Source: Cavia porcellus (taxonomy: Eukaryota; Chordata; Mammalia; Rodentia; Caviidae). Taken from it: DNA of 64,000 bases. Under the pieces are notes generated by a model. It worked only from the letters and a program-made list of their open reading frames with translations. It had not been told where the DNA came from and did not search any database. The position numbers and the translations under genes are program-made. The stretch spans positions 30,928,001-30,992,000 of the forward strand of contig NW_026947507.1 in assembly GCF_034190915.1 (NCBI RefSeq), read 5' to 3'. Position 1 is the first letter of the stretch, and every line of letters begins with the position of its first letter. Of this stretch, positions 23,820-37,094 are shown one piece after another.

Positions 23820-24566
23820 ATAGATGTGTTCACTGGACAGCAGCTCCCTTGGGAGTACACAAAGCCTTCTGTTACAGGAAATATTTGAGATGTTTGAGCA
23901 ATGTGACGTTCTCTAAATGTGGTCAACCTATGCACTCATGCTATCCAGCAAATACTGTGTATCTGGGCTTCTTCTCTGAATGGCTTCATGAAAGGAACTT
24001 TATGTTGTTTATTTTTCTTATTACTCTTCTTCTTCTCTCTTTTGAATGGAATTAGCTGGGTAGAAAATATTAACAGGTAAATAGAAAAACAAATGTCAAA
24101 AATGCCAGTGTTAGGCCACCTCAGTCCTACCTACAGAGGCCAAATTAAGAATCACTGGAGATCAAGACCAGAGGAGCCAAATTCTGACTTTGAGACCTTG
24201 CAACACTCTTTAGGTAGGATTCTGCAGGGTTTTTTTCCCAAGAACAAAAGCCATTGTTGTGGCATTTTATACCCATATCCATACAGCTCAATCAGAAATA
24301 CATTTGTTCCTAGAGTGACCATGGAATAAAGTTTGTATGTATTCCATGTTGCAGCTTAATTGCTTTTCCCTCACGTTTATTGCAATTATTAATTAACTAT
24401 AGACATTGAAAATAAGGAAAGGAAGAATAACAGAGTGCTTAGGTTCCTAGAAATTTTAGGTTTAATGTTAGCTGTGTTCCTTTGATCTGGATTCTTTTTG
24501 TTGTTAAACCTGTTTGCTCATCATCTGTAATATTTACATCTATGTCATAACATTGTCAATGATTGT
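23820..24566. other. Spacer inside the inverted repeat
   Basis: No named repeat and no supported gene. The open frames here (23747-24055 and 24093-24329) look like chance. A weak MIR-like phrase is at 24480-24560. Confidence 0.5.
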
Positions 24567-24868
24567 GTTCATCAACTTTCCATTACTGTGACAAAACATC
24601 CAAGACAATCAGTTTAGAAGAAAAATGGTTTTCTTTAGGTCACAGTTTTAGAGAATTCAGGTAGTCAGTTGGCTCAGTTGCAGCATGGTGAAATAAAGGC
24701 AGGAAAAGCAGCTCATCTCATTTTTCTGGGAAATGAGCAAGAGAGGGAAGATGGGTGGAGGACTAGATTCCTCCCAGAGCTCCAAGGCTCCACAGCATTC
24801 TAACACTGATAGGCTGATAACATACCTTTGACACCTCAGCATTTGGTAGATTCTTATCTAAACCATAG
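24567..24868 (-). mobile_element. MaLR LTR, complete
   Basis: On minus it begins TATGGTTTAGATAAGAATCT and ends GTCACAGTAATGGAAAGTTG, the start and end phrases of MaLR LTRs; on plus it shows TTTCCATTACTGTGACAAAA at the left. Its first ~80 bp plus outside flank make up the right inverted-repeat arm. Confidence 0.82.
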
Positions 24869-25005
24869 TGATGATCAAATAAGTTTATATTTATAATTTC
24901 AGAACAGACATTCTTGGAAGCCTACATACTTTGTTAAATTTAAAAATGAGCTAATTCTAAAAAGACATTGATAAAAAGAGAATCACTAATACTCCAGTAC
25001 TGATG
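24789..25005 (-). repeat. Right arm of the 218-bp inverted repeat
   Basis: It pairs with 23545-23762. This copy holds the intact LTR boundary in context, so it is likely the source. Shared blocks include GATTCTTATCTAAACCA, TTATAATTTCAGAACAGA, CTACATACTTTGTTAAAT and AAAAAGAGAATCACTAAT in this orientation. Confidence 0.88.
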
Positions 25006-25654
25006 ATTTCTTTAAATTTGTCACTGTGTTCTGTTCTCATTGTTGCTAATTTCATAAATTTGTGCCAACAAACTTGACTGTATTGGATTATATCTTGTCA
25101 ATATTTTGTTCACATTTTATATGCACGTGGGTCTCATTTCTTTAAGTCACATTTTCTCTTATAATTTTCTCTTATAATCTCTCTTCTGATTCTTCTTCTT
25201 ATAGTCACATGTCCAAAATCCAACCAGCTTTGAAAATTTAACTTGAATACATTGCTTCTTTGATTACTTTGAATGAGAATGCTAATTTATTTGTCCTATA
25301 AAAATGTAAAGCTTGATGCTGTTTTATAGCGTTTATTCCCATTTTGCACTAAAGCTTCTTAAATATGGCACTTCATCTTCTAGACTATTAATCTGTGAAA
25401 ATGTACAAATCCTTCTATATTCTATGCATGAAGCATGATTTTGTGCATAGATTGACAAATATTCGTTAAGTTAATGAATGCTCAATTTAAGCATACTTAA
25501 ATACAAAATACATTGCTTTTAAAATCCAATTTTCTAGGAATATTCATTGATGAGCTAAGGAACAATATTGTACTGCCACATGATTTAAACTCTATAAGAA
25601 ATAAGATACAAATTTTCTAAAATAAGGTACATTCAGCTATTTAAATTGTATCTA

Positions 25655-25656
<2 letters not shown>

Positions 25657-25697
<41 letters not shown>
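25657..25697. repeat. (TCTA)n microsatellite
   Basis: About ten uninterrupted TCTA units preceded by an imperfect one. Confidence 0.97.
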
Positions 25698-28274
25698 TAT
25701 TAGAATAGATACTGACAGCATGTGTATTTGTACTTTGAGGTGAAAGTGACTACAGTTTGGTTTTAGCCTTAATTATGGCACTATATTCCAGTAATTCAAA
25801 TTTATATTCATTAACATTTAATATTATTACATCAATGCTTTTATTAAAATAAAATTATTTTGGCTAAGAAATAAAAAAATGCACTATTGTTATTGAACAT
25901 TTCTGTTTAACATTAGATTAAGCAGGTTTAAATAGATTAAGTAAATTCTTCCTCTCAACATATTGATTTTTGTCTCTCTGGGTGAGATTTGATGTAATAT
26001 CTGTTCTTCTCCCTTGCTTATTCTAAGCATGACATCTGATTTGTAATAAAAACTGTAGTGCTTAGTTTGGATACCAAGTTATTTTTCATAAGACGTCTTA
26101 AACTATAAAATATTTTTCACACAGAAATTTATAGAAAGTAAAATCTATTTTTAACTTGCTGGAAACACACAGAAAACAAAAACCATATCAAGAAAAACAT
26201 AGAAATATCTATAAAGAGAAAAGAAGGCAGCGGTATATGTCTTTATAGTATTTTTAACTGATTCATTTTGAAAATAAATTTCATATTGACACAAATATAA
26301 AGGAATAATAGATATTTTGAATATTTGACAAGAAAATGTTTGTCATTCATTTCAAGAAAGCAATTAGAAATGAATTTAACTGATCTTCCAAAATTTATTT
26401 CCAAGGATTACCTCATGGGGCTAACCAACCCTAAATTACCTTTAGTAGATCTTGAAATACATGTTTTAACACTTTTACTTAGTAAAGATTTTTTTGAAAC
26501 CATATGAGAAGTAGGTGTGCCTGGCATTCTCTTTCTTAAAGAACTCTTTGATTGACAAAAGTTTTGTCTTCTTACTTAGATTTTCTAAGATAAAATTCTC
26601 ATGGAATTTACTTGGTGAAGCTGCTTTCAATTTTATACACGATTGTTTATTATTTTCTGTAATGATCCTAAAAATGCTTGTTGAAGGAAAATGCCTTTGA
26701 TTTGTTATGTATCTTTTGAAAGAAGCAATCCAGTAGTAACAACACAGAAACAAAGGAGTTGTTTGCTGTAGGAAGACTATATCTATTAATTTGTGTCATT
26801 TGGCATTTTAAAAAGAAGGAGTTACTCTCTATGAACTTTAGTTAGTTGAAATATCTGCTTAATATGGCTATGAAAATATGTTACAGAGACACACTTGAAA
26901 TGCAATGATATAAAACCAAACACCACTAATTCAACACCTAAGCCATCAAGTTGTTCACAGAATTGCAAAATATAATAGATGGATGCAAGTAGCAGATGAA
27001 TGAATTAAACACATTGAGCAGTCTTTTTGTGTCCTGTAAAAAGCCTGATAGCTGGAGATGCGTAGTAAAGTAACTCAGACCTCACTGCACAATAAACAAA
27101 AGCAGCTTATTTCCGGTGTAATGCATAAAATCGATGTAAAACTTTTAAAATGGTTTTTGATAATATAGAAGTACAAAATGCTTTTATCAATTTATAAATT
27201 TTTCCAACATTAATGCATTTTAATTTAGAAGATGAAAGATACAGCATTTTTCTCTAAAAGTTTAATACTAGTGGTTCTGAGGATTTAAACACTGTGATAA
27301 ATCATAAGTTGATGTTTTTCTGTATTATGGAATCAACTTTATGTGTCTTTTCCTCCAAAAGCAGCTGTAAGAGTTTGAGAAGAAAATATACAGCTGCTAG
27401 GAATCCCTGAATGTTTGTACTATGTGAGACATTGTATCTCTTACATCTCTCAAGTTCTGAGTCATTGTGAGAGGGCTACAGCAGTGCTCAAATTGTTTAT
27501 GGACACCAAGGTCCGCAATGACTCCCTTTTCTTAGAATTCAGCATATATTGACATCGGAATGAAATAAAGTTATAAAATTACTATAAACATATATCTGAT
27601 CACTTTATTTTCTGTTGGTGATTTAAATCTGCCTTAACTCCAACTCATAAAACTCTATCCATGACATTCTGAGAAGACTTTCTGTGGTTTTATCCTCAGG
27701 CAAAGGTAAACCTAGTAACTTTATTTCCAAGTACATAAGTTATATTTTATGACAATGAATAACATCACATGTTGTTAGGAACTTTTCCATCAGGATTTTT
27801 GTCACTTTTCATTTAAATTTCTTTCTGGTATTTTAAACTCATTTAGCTTGAGTATGTTTGCTGTAGAAATGAAGACATTTGCTATCTGTGTCTTTGTAAA
27901 TTGTCTGTGTATCTGTGTCTGTGTAAATTAATGTAGGGATTCAGTTTGAACATGCAACACCTTTAAAATTATATTTCTTTTCCTTTTTAAAATTTTATTT
28001 AAATAAAGAAAAAATGGAAAACGGGTAGAAATAGTACATACTTTCAATGGAAAAATGTATTACTGAAACTTTACAAGTTTTATTTTCTAAATTGTGGCTA
28101 CAATCTTTTGTCTGAATTCTCTTATATTCTAATAGTTCCTGTTTGTAGGTGAGTTCCTATATTTTTCAGATGACACTACTTAAGAATCTGTTAAATCTGG
28201 AAAAGTCAACTTGAAAACATAGAGACATGGTTATCCATAAGACATATTTTAGCAATAAAATTTAATACTTTATT
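25698..28274. other. Non-coding, AT-rich, unclassified
   Basis: No supported gene or named repeat. The overlapping frames at 26325-26753 on both strands are short and lack homology I can recognise. Confidence 0.45.
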
Positions 28275-28786
28275 TCACTGGCTATATTTTGAACAATTCA
28301 ATAAGAATATGGAATTAGAGTAAAAATCCTCCCAGTTCTTGGCCCTTTGCTTTGTATGTAGGTCCCACGTGCACCAGGATGGCGGGTGGTGCAGGTATGG
28401 ATCACAGAGCCTTCTGAAATGCTGTGCACAGGAGCACCCCCAAAAACACACAGGGAAAGGCACCCCATGGCCACAATAACTCAGTGCAAGTCTGGCTCCA
28501 GAGAACTGTCGAACCTTAGGACACAAAGCTGTTCTTCAAAAATCTGCAAAGTCTGGAATATGGCAAAGTAAAAGTAAAATTCAGAAGGAATAATAGGAAA
28601 TATGTCATAATAGGTGAGAGCAAAGAGGAAAACATACAATGCAAAGGACCAAGGAACTGTATAAAGGCGTTGTAAGGCGTACTCTAGCATCTCTGACCAA
28701 TCACAATGTTCTGACACAATTAGTTTTTGCAAGAAAATGAACAAATTCATGGTGTCTTGGTACTTCATGAACAGTGTTAAGTCCAT
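28275..28786 (-). other. Two adjacent unexplained minus-strand frames, possible pseudogene
   Basis: A 101-codon frame (28481-28786) with hydrophobic stretches and the phrase WSEMLEYALQRLYTVPWSF is overlapped by an 83-codon frame (28275-28526) rich in Cys and His. I recognise no protein. The block is more GC-rich than its neighbours, which could mean a decayed retrocopy or an LTR. No A-tail or target duplication was found. Not called as a gene. Confidence 0.2.
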
Positions 28787-30810
28787 TTTTCCAGCTGGAA
28801 TTAGATGTTTATAGCAGGGAAAGAAAGTAGATGATGATCTCAGAACATCTCAAGCCCAGCTATCATTCCTATCCGATAAGGGATCTACCCAGTACTTATA
28901 TTTCTAAACACCATCTGCATTTCATGACCTGCATAGAACATTTTCCATACGATCATCTCATTTTGATCTGATAATCTAAGAGGCCTATGAAATATACTTA
29001 CTACCTTCATTTTAATGCAAACTCATGCAATAACAAAAATTTAATTACTTACCAAGAAGACATATTAGAGGGGCTGAGTTCAGATTGGGTTCTTTTTATT
29101 TTTGAGTTGAATGAATGCTTTCTTGTACATCCCTAAATTTAGTGTCACACACTTACTTTTAAATACCATTAAGAGTCCTTAAGGCAGTACTAAAATCTTT
29201 AAGCTAGTATCAAGAAATTGTTATAATATTTCTATGTTCTTTGAATTATTAACACATTTTAGTAAGCCCTTTCAAAAATTAATGTATTGAAAGAACAGAA
29301 TATATGTCCCTTTTATATAGTTCATTAGTGTAATCTACTTAATTGAGAGTAATGATGGGAAAGTGAAAGTTATTTAAAATGTGTCTTAAAGTTTTTGCAA
29401 TTTAAGTTACCAGATTTGCTTATCTTTATAATAATAATATTCATTACAGAAATGGGAAAAATACAGTAAAATATAGTAAAATGTAGAGAAAATGTACGTT
29501 AATTTTACAAGGCAAGACATTGTGATTTTTATACACATTCCATATCATATGGGTAAATATTGATCTTTTTGGATACTTTATAATTCTTAGTAGATTTCAA
29601 GTGTTGCATGTTTTACTTTTCTGTCAATTACTTATGTGTATCCACTTTTAAAAATAGTTACTCTTACCCTCTTCAAGGACCTTTCCTCCTCTCTCAGCAA
29701 TTCTAACAAGATCTAACATCTTTTTTCCAATATTCTTTCCAATAAATTTCGAGCAACATGAAATGTTCTAACATCTGTGCTTCAGATGAAATCTAATTCA
29801 TAATATCTTTGTTCATCAGTGGTACCTTTCTGGATTCCAGCTCACAGCTTAAGAAGAAATCAATATTATCTCCTGGATTGTGTGTCAATATAGTTTCTCA
29901 AGTAAAGAAAGGAAATAACCTTTCACTGTAGAAATGTTTCTGAACTTGCGGAAGTGCATCTCCCTGTAGTTAAAAGCTAAAAGCAAACTCATTTCAAGAA
30001 CAACTTAATTTCTGATAAGTTTATCCTACAGTAGGAAAAGCATATCTTTTAAGACTTCTATACATGAGCGTATCTTGCACGTATGTATGCATATTCATAC
30101 GTGTGCATACCTATTCATTCATAAGCACATATCCATGTCCATACATAAGTACATCTCTTGAGACATCCATACAGAAATGTATGGGATGGGAAATAAATGG
30201 ATGGGAAAACAACTGTCAGTTGATGGTGACATATCTTTATTTTTCTCACAGAACTTATCATGAAAAAATAATCCATTTCTTTTTTGTTCTTTATTGTTGT
30301 TTTTAAATAATTAATTCCCATTAATATATCATCAAGAAAACTAAGCAATGCAACAAATAATCAGTGAAATGTTTCCAGGCTTAAACATTTTTGTAACTAT
30401 TACCTGAAAAAATAGCTTTAATCTTGCTATAGTGGATGAAACACCCTTATGAAGAAGAAATGTATGGTACTGAAGATAACAATTCCTTTTCCTTATCAAT
30501 CTTTACTCCACGGCTCCCTTAAAATTAGACATGTTAGATTTCCACAATCAATATGCTTTCTCTTGTTTTGGTACAACTTTTTAATAATAAAAATACCTCC
30601 ATGTATTAGTCATAGTCATATCATTGATAAAAACTTCTTAACCCTTGTGCCTTAAAGGAGGGGGGGGGCTATTTTTACTCACAGTTTAGTGATCTAGTTA
30701 CTTTCCAAAAGCCCCAGCTCTGAATATAGGAGGTTTGTTAGTCATATTTTAGGTTCAAATCATAATATTCCATATATTTCTTTACCTAGTTCATGTGCTC
30801 TTAGAGGAGA
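28787..30810. other. Non-coding, unclassified
   Basis: No gene. It includes CATA/CATAC-rich text at 30075-30160 and a run of nine G at 30660-30668. A short MIR-like piece is possible at 28930-29030. Confidence 0.45.
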
Positions 30811-32075
30811 TAACTACGGACTGGGAGAAAATGTTTGTAAAATATGTATCTAATAAAGGGCTGACTTATATACAATATACAGATAACTCTGAAAACTCCA
30901 AAATAAGAAAATAAATGATCTGATTAAAAATTGAGAGACCCATGCACTAAATATGACAGATAAGCAGATGAAATGATGAACAACATTATTCATCATCAGA
31001 GAATTTCAAATTAAAATAGCAATCAGATAAAGTACAAACCTATTAAAATGAGCAAAAATGCAAAACAATGACATATCAAGTTTTGGAGGGGAAGAAAAAC
31101 AACAAAAATTTCTTATTTAGTGTTGGAAAAATATAAAGTGGTCCAGTGTTGAAAGACGAAATTGGTATTGTGTTGAAAAATAAATTGACTCTTTCTTACA
31201 GAAACTAAAATTTTCTATCATATGATGTTGCAATCACTCACCTTTATGGGAGGCAAAGAAGGAAAAACATATTTTAAAAAAGGAACTGAAGAATAAAATG
31301 CAAGCAGATTTTACAAATGAGAAGAAAAAGAAGAGTTGGTGTAAGCAAGGAGGGAGAGGAGAGGAAAAGAAAGAGATAAAACAATAAAGATGTGTTATGT
31401 ACATGTAAATTCTCCCCACAATAAATGTAATCATTATGTACTACAAACCAATGAAAAATAACGTGAATCAACACAGAAAAGTCTGTAGCAGTTTATTCAT
31501 AATTTCTGAAACTTAGAATCTACTACCTTCAGTAGGCAAATGGATAAACTGGTACCTCCACACAATGAAATATTAGTCAAAGCCAAAGTGAAATGAGCTA
31601 GAAAGCTATAAAAACATAAGGAAGAATCTTTAATATCGCTTATTACTGAGTGAAAGGCAATATACTTTATGGTTTCAACCTCATGACATTGGAGCAGGTA
31701 AAATTACAAAGAGTAAAAAGATTAGCTGGGGCTTAGGAAGGACAGGTGAATAGATAGAGCACAGAGGAGTTTCATGCCAGTGAAAATACTGTGTGTAACA
31801 TTAGAATTGTAGGCAAGTGTCATCAGACATTTGTCAAAACCTACAGATTGCACAGAACCTGTAATAAATCCTCATGTAAACTGTGTACTTTGAGTTGTGC
31901 TGATGCTTCGGTGCGGGCTCATGGGTTGTAATAAATAAACCACTGTGTCGTGGTACGCTGCCAGTGGAGGAGTCTGGGTGCATAAGCTGAGAAGCAGGTG
32001 AACAGAAACTTCTGTACCTTCGAGTCAGTTTTGCTGGGAACCTACAATTGTTCAATAAAATAATACTAATAAAAA
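30811..32075 (+). mobile_element. Old L1 (L1M/L1ME-type) ORF2 end and 3' UTR, interrupted
   Basis: The plus strand follows L1: TCATCATCAGAGAATTTCAA (ORF2 3' part) near 30990; ACTAAAATTTTCTATCATAT near 31205; then after an insertion, GGCAAATGGATAAACTGGTA at 31535, CACAATGAAATATTAGTCAA, and an old 3' UTR with CCTCATGTAAACTGTGTACT near 31870 and CAGTTTTGCTGGGAACCTAC near 32027. Heavily mutated. Confidence 0.78.
31265..31465 (+). mobile_element. L1 3' tail nested inside the older L1
   Basis: A G/A-rich block (GAGGGAGAGGAGAGGAAAAG) leads to ACAATAAATGTAATCATTAT and GTACTACAAACCAATGAAAA, a younger L1 3' end. The older element's text stops before and resumes after it. Target duplications were not resolved. 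Confidence 0.55.
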
Positions 32076-33429
32076 TAGATATAGGTATGTTACCTCTAGC
32101 ATTATTTTTTTGTGATAGTTTGATAGGAAAGCCCTCTTAATGCATGTTTCTAGAGCCTAGAGAGATAATTCTTGTGACTCTTCAGGAAGGCATTGCTTGT
32201 ATCTCACATACTTAATCTTCTGTCACATGTCCTGTCTCAGGTTTGGCCCTCTGTCATTTTTAGAGTGACTTCAATTGTGCTAAGGTAGAATAGTCCCCAA
32301 TTTTTGCAATAGTTTTTGTCCCCCTGTTATATATAGGTGGGGTAAAGAAAAACCCCTGGCTCAGTACTAAACATGTTAAGGTCTATAAAAAACATTATGG
32401 TTATTCTACTTTGGAATGACTGAGGGAAACCTGTATCAAAGCACGGAAATTATTTTTGCTTCCTGTCTGTCCTTGACCATGTGAACAACAAATAATTCCT
32501 AGAGATACAGATGAGTCTGGCCAACCTCTGGCACTCAATAGGCCTCCAAATTTCATACCCTGCCTCCCTGAGGTGGTTTACAACATGTTCCATTCAGATG
32601 CTTTATGAGTTTAGAAGAAACACCTAAGTATCCCAGTAGCAGAGATTTGCCATCCTTCATAAATCACTGGAGTCTACAAAAAAATTTTAAATATCCAGAT
32701 GTTTAAGGGAATGGTTTGTCCATCAATGGTTTATTCTCTTGTCAATTTAGAAATCAAGTCAAGTTCTGTGTATTGCAAACTCTCAGGCGTTAAGTCACCA
32801 TTGATTAATGGTGCCAATGCCATGACTGCCAATGACTTTAAAAAGTTCATCATTGTTCTAGCAGGAATCTGATTCCCAAGAAACACTGCATTCATTTTTA
32901 TTAATAGTCCATATTGTTAAAATTGTTATGGATTTATGGAAGACTAGCAGTTTTGCAGAGGATTCCTCTGAAGCCCCTCAGATCATTTCACATCATTTCC
33001 CCTATGATTAAACTCTTACACTGATATGATATCTTTAGTACAAGTAGTGAGATCACATCGACCCATTGCTATTAACGAAAATGCGTAGTTTCATCACATT
33101 TCCTTGCTTTTCTTCTTTCTGTCTCAGAATCCCATCCTGAATACCATATTGAATCTTATCGCTATATCTCGGTAGACTCATGTTGGTTATGATCATTTCT
33201 GTCTTTCATGGCCTTGGAAGTTCTAAAGAATAATGATAGGATGCTTTGTTATTGGAGTACTGGCAGAAGTTTCAGGATTAATTGAGAGAGGACAGCCACA
33301 GAGGGAGGGAAAATGCCATTTTTATCATTTTGTCAAGAAAGCTTTTACTCCTTTTTTAATTTTTAATTTTTCCACTCCACCTCCTTCCAATCATGCCTGC
33401 TCACATTCTAATCTTTACTTCACAGCAAA
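32076..33429. other. Non-coding, unclassified
   Basis: No supported gene. Base composition is more balanced than in the neighbours, so an unrecognised old LTR or internal ERV segment is possible. Confidence 0.4.
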
Positions 33430-33640
33430 ATGCACTCTTTTTCTTTAAACGAAACAAGGTATGTATCTGTTTAGCTCCTGACCCAGCTTCAAATAGGACT
33501 CCATTGCTCTTAGGATAAAATATAAAAAACTTGATCATACTTTGCAATGCCCTGCAGTATCTGGCTTCTGTCCATCTCTCCAACCTTATTTGAGCTACTC
33601 TGTTGGCTTCCCTGCTCTCACCATGCTGTTCCTAGATGTA
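33430..33640 (+). mobile_element. L2 LINE 3' fragment
   Basis: Reading plus: TTAGGATAAAATATAAAAAAC, TTGCAATGCCCTGCAGTATC, TGGCTTCTGTCCATCTCTCC, AACCTTATTTGAGCTACTC, then CACCATGCTGTTCCTAG. These are the characteristic phrases of the L2 3' region in order. Confidence 0.82.
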
Positions 33641-35804
33641 AGAGTGAGACACAAATAACATTTATAAGGTTTACTTTCATTATTTCAAAACACATTAAAA
33701 TGTTTTTCTCATTAATTTTGATTGCAATCTTTAATCTTTACTTTCTCATATCTTTCTTCCATTTGTGTCTGCTTTTTGAAATGAATAATTTGGTAATAGT
33801 AATTCTTATATATATTTACAATGAAAAGTTTTTAGATACTTTTGCCTCTGAATGTAGGTTGATAATCTTTCTTAACTTTTACTTACAGATTTTCAAAAAC
33901 ATGATTTTTAAAACAATCTGTATTTGTAACTTTTGCTGCCTCTTCAACCAAATTTATTTAAAGAAAAGCCTTTTAAATGTAGTGTAAGCTATGTTTACTC
34001 TATTGTCAAGAAATACACCTATGCATTAACCTATTAACGAAAGTGCGTTAATCTGGAAGATATTTTAGGAATTTCTAAGGGCTTAATAACCAAATGATTT
34101 ATAATAAATATTTGACACATATTTGAAATGTACGCTTGCTAAGAGGCAAAGCCTAATTTTTCTTTTTTAAAAAAATCTTAATCATCAATATTAACCACAC
34201 ATTGTATTATTTTCATTTTTGGGTGGTGGTGTTTGTTTGCTTTTTTTTTTTCTTAATGTTAGGCAAGCAGCTGTCCTTTAAACTCTGTTCCCTAACAACT
34301 GTCATTTGGTTGCTACCTCCTTTTATAACTGACATTTTATTGTATATATGTAATTAATAGTAGGAAAAAGATTTAAATTTTTTGTAACTATTCATAAGAA
34401 TCCTCACATATATTGTTTTCTGAAAACATTTATAAAAGTCAAGTATCTTATTTCCCAGAGTTTCAAAGCCTTTCCTTATTCTGGGACCAATCTCATTTTT
34501 TTCAAAGTTTTATTGGGATTATATCTAGCAGAAAGAGTAATTGTTGCTTTTACAAAATAGTATCTTGCTAACGATTTTATCAGAATGTAAAGACAAGAAA
34601 ATGAGTCTATAATTAAAAAACAATTAGGATGATGTGTAAGGAGGCTGTAAATAGTCACTTTTAAATTGACATTTTCGTAAATGTTGATACAAATCTCTCT
34701 CAAATCAGAGAATAATGAAAATTCTTCCACACTCTGTCTAAATTATATAAATCTTGAATAATAACTGTCAAAAGATCATCTATTTCTATGAATACATCAA
34801 AAACAAGTCAAGGAGTGGAGATCACCATGCTGCATGGCCTTGATATTACTTCATGCCTGCTTTGCCAGGCTATTGCCCCCTGCTGTGTAAATGTTGAAGA
34901 AACATATAATTCAGGATAGAATAAAGGCCCAGGTCTCACCAATTAACATTTATTAATGCCTACGACATGCTGAGTGCCCTTGGACCCTCACATGACAGTA
35001 TCAGAAGGAAGGACAGCGGACACCAGTGTCCAGAAAGTAGAGCTGATTTTGTGAGAGCGTCATGCGTTTGATAACAGTTGTGGTCATACAGGATAAAACT
35101 CCATTTCCCTTCAATTATCTCCCTCTTTTTCAAAATTAAGTATTGACTATCAAATTGCATGGGCTTAAATACGCTAATCATGGGCGCAGGTCAAAGGAAC
35201 TGTCTGGTACTTTCTTGTTAGCAATGTATGCTTCCACAGAAGTAGTCGGATTTCTAGAACTGTGTGTAGAAAAAATAAGAAACAGAAAGTTTCCTTGCTT
35301 AAGAAAGGGATGTTTTAGATATTAGACTATAGCACAAAAAAGATTGTTCATATTTCTATGATAGAGTCCCAAGAAAGGCTTTCTAATTATCTTCAAATAT
35401 TGAATGTCAGTGTCATTTTGTCACATATTGAAGAAGAAATAAATCTCTCTTGGGAGAGGCCACAGAAAATTAATCAAGAAATTCATATCATCAAAAATGA
35501 AGATTGAACATCAAGCCCTTGAGCTAATGTTGGACATCATTATGCATGTGTGTGCAAATAAAATGCAAAATAGCAAAAGGGCTGTGAGCGCTGTGGCATA
35601 CTTTGATTAGTTAAGAAGAATAAGATAAGATCAGCAATTTTCATATAATTTTGGAATTAAACAAGCAGGCAAACAAAAGGTTTTCTCTGTAAATGTTTCA
35701 AGACTCTGTATACCACCAGATTAAATTTCACAAAGAAAACATACATCTGAATGTAAATGATAGTAGAGCATTTTAACTTTCATACTGTATCATTTATCTA
35801 GAAA

Positions 35805-35808
<4 letters not shown>
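33641..35808. other. Non-coding, unclassified
   Basis: No supported gene. The 146-codon plus frame at 33547-33987 starts in the L2 piece and runs through AT-rich DNA that encodes only Ile/Leu/Phe-rich text; this is composition, not a gene. Confidence 0.5.

Positions 35809-35851
<43 letters not shown>
35809..35851. repeat. (AT)21 microsatellite
   Basis: 43 bases of perfect alternation. Confidence 0.98.
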
Positions 35852-35852
<1 letters not shown>

Positions 35853-36804
35853 TTGTTTCAAATTAATGAGTGACTTGTTTTAAATTTACTGTACATATTT
35901 ACCAGACTAGCTTTATTTTATGTGCAATTATCTGTAGTGCATTCCAAATAATTTTCTCTTTTTATGCAGTATGACATTTTGGTTTCCATGGTGTTTGGAC
36001 CAGGGTTAAGGCCACTAGAAAAATCATAGAAATGCCACTTGAATGCTGTCAAGAGATGCGATGATTTTGTTTTGTTCTGCTTTGCTTCTTCATTATAACA
36101 AACAAGTAGAATGAATGTTAACTGTCTTAATGATCAATATGCATCACCAGGTAATTGAGTAGAAGCAAGAAAATGGTAATAACTCTAAAAATGGTAAAAG
36201 CAATCAAATAAACCATGCTTAGACCCAATTCAAAAGTCAGTTCTTTTTAATTTCAAGTAATTTTTCTTCTGCAGAAAATTTTTTCACTCACATCCACCTA
36301 TTAAAGGCAATCCCTAAAGTCCCTTCTTTCTCCATTTATGGATCTACCCACAATACTATAGCTAAATTGATATTGGCAATTGCTGATTTCTTAGGTACCT
36401 GTGTAGCAATTCTTTTTGCCTTTCCTTGGTGCAGATCCCAATGAGAAGCAGTTCTTGTGTGCCAGTATCTCTTTTCCCCCTCTCGTTAGTAAAGAGAATC
36501 TAATGTTTTTATCTAAATACATGGCTTCCTAAAATATTGACTACATTAGCTTTCCTCCTAAAACGTACCTGCACACAGTTAGTATCTAAATACAACCAAC
36601 AGATACAGAAGCTAAAATATTTACACAAAGCCTCCATTTCTTGCTCACATTTATTCTGCTTGCTGCCTGACTTGCTGTAGATCTGATAGCAGAATCTGAA
36701 ATGTGGAAAGAACCTACTCTCTGAACTTTGGGATGCTGGTCTACCAGCTGTTGGTTAAGGTCTTTTTTTCTCTCCTGAGAGAAAAAAATTTATCTTGATG
36801 ATCA
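35852..36804. other. Non-coding, unclassified
   Basis: No gene or repeat recognised. Confidence 0.45.
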
Positions 36805-37075
36805 TTTTGTATGTGTTTGAATGGCTGCATAACAAAATACTGCAGATGGGGTGGCATAAACCAGGGAAATTTATTTTCTTACAGTACTGAAGGTTATAAA
36901 TCTGAGATTAAGATGTTAGCAGGATTGACTTTTTTCATAAGACCACTCTCCTTGATTCTTAAGAGCTGTGTTTTCTGTCTTCACACAGTCTTTCCATTGT
37001 GTATGTGGCTGTTTAAATCCCCTCTTCTTATCAGAAAGCCATTGTTGGATTAGGGCCTTCATACATGACCAAATT
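36805..37075 (-). mobile_element. MLT1-type MaLR LTR
   Basis: The plus strand reads GGCTGCATAACAAAATACTG, GGCATAAACCAGGGAAATTT, ATTTTCTTACAGTACTGAAG, then the antisense central part to about 37075. Right end diverged. Confidence 0.75.
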
Positions 37076-37094
37076 TTACCTTAAAACTTTTTAA

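Noticed and set aside
25657..25697. Regularly spaced short repeats that could suggest an array
   Set aside because: This is a plain TCTA microsatellite with no spacers; the same reasoning excludes CRISPR elsewhere in the window.
33547..33987. 146-codon plus-strand frame, among the longest outside retroelements
   Set aside because: It begins in an L2 fragment and then runs through AT-rich DNA giving only Ile/Leu/Phe/Asn-rich text; no domain and no start context.
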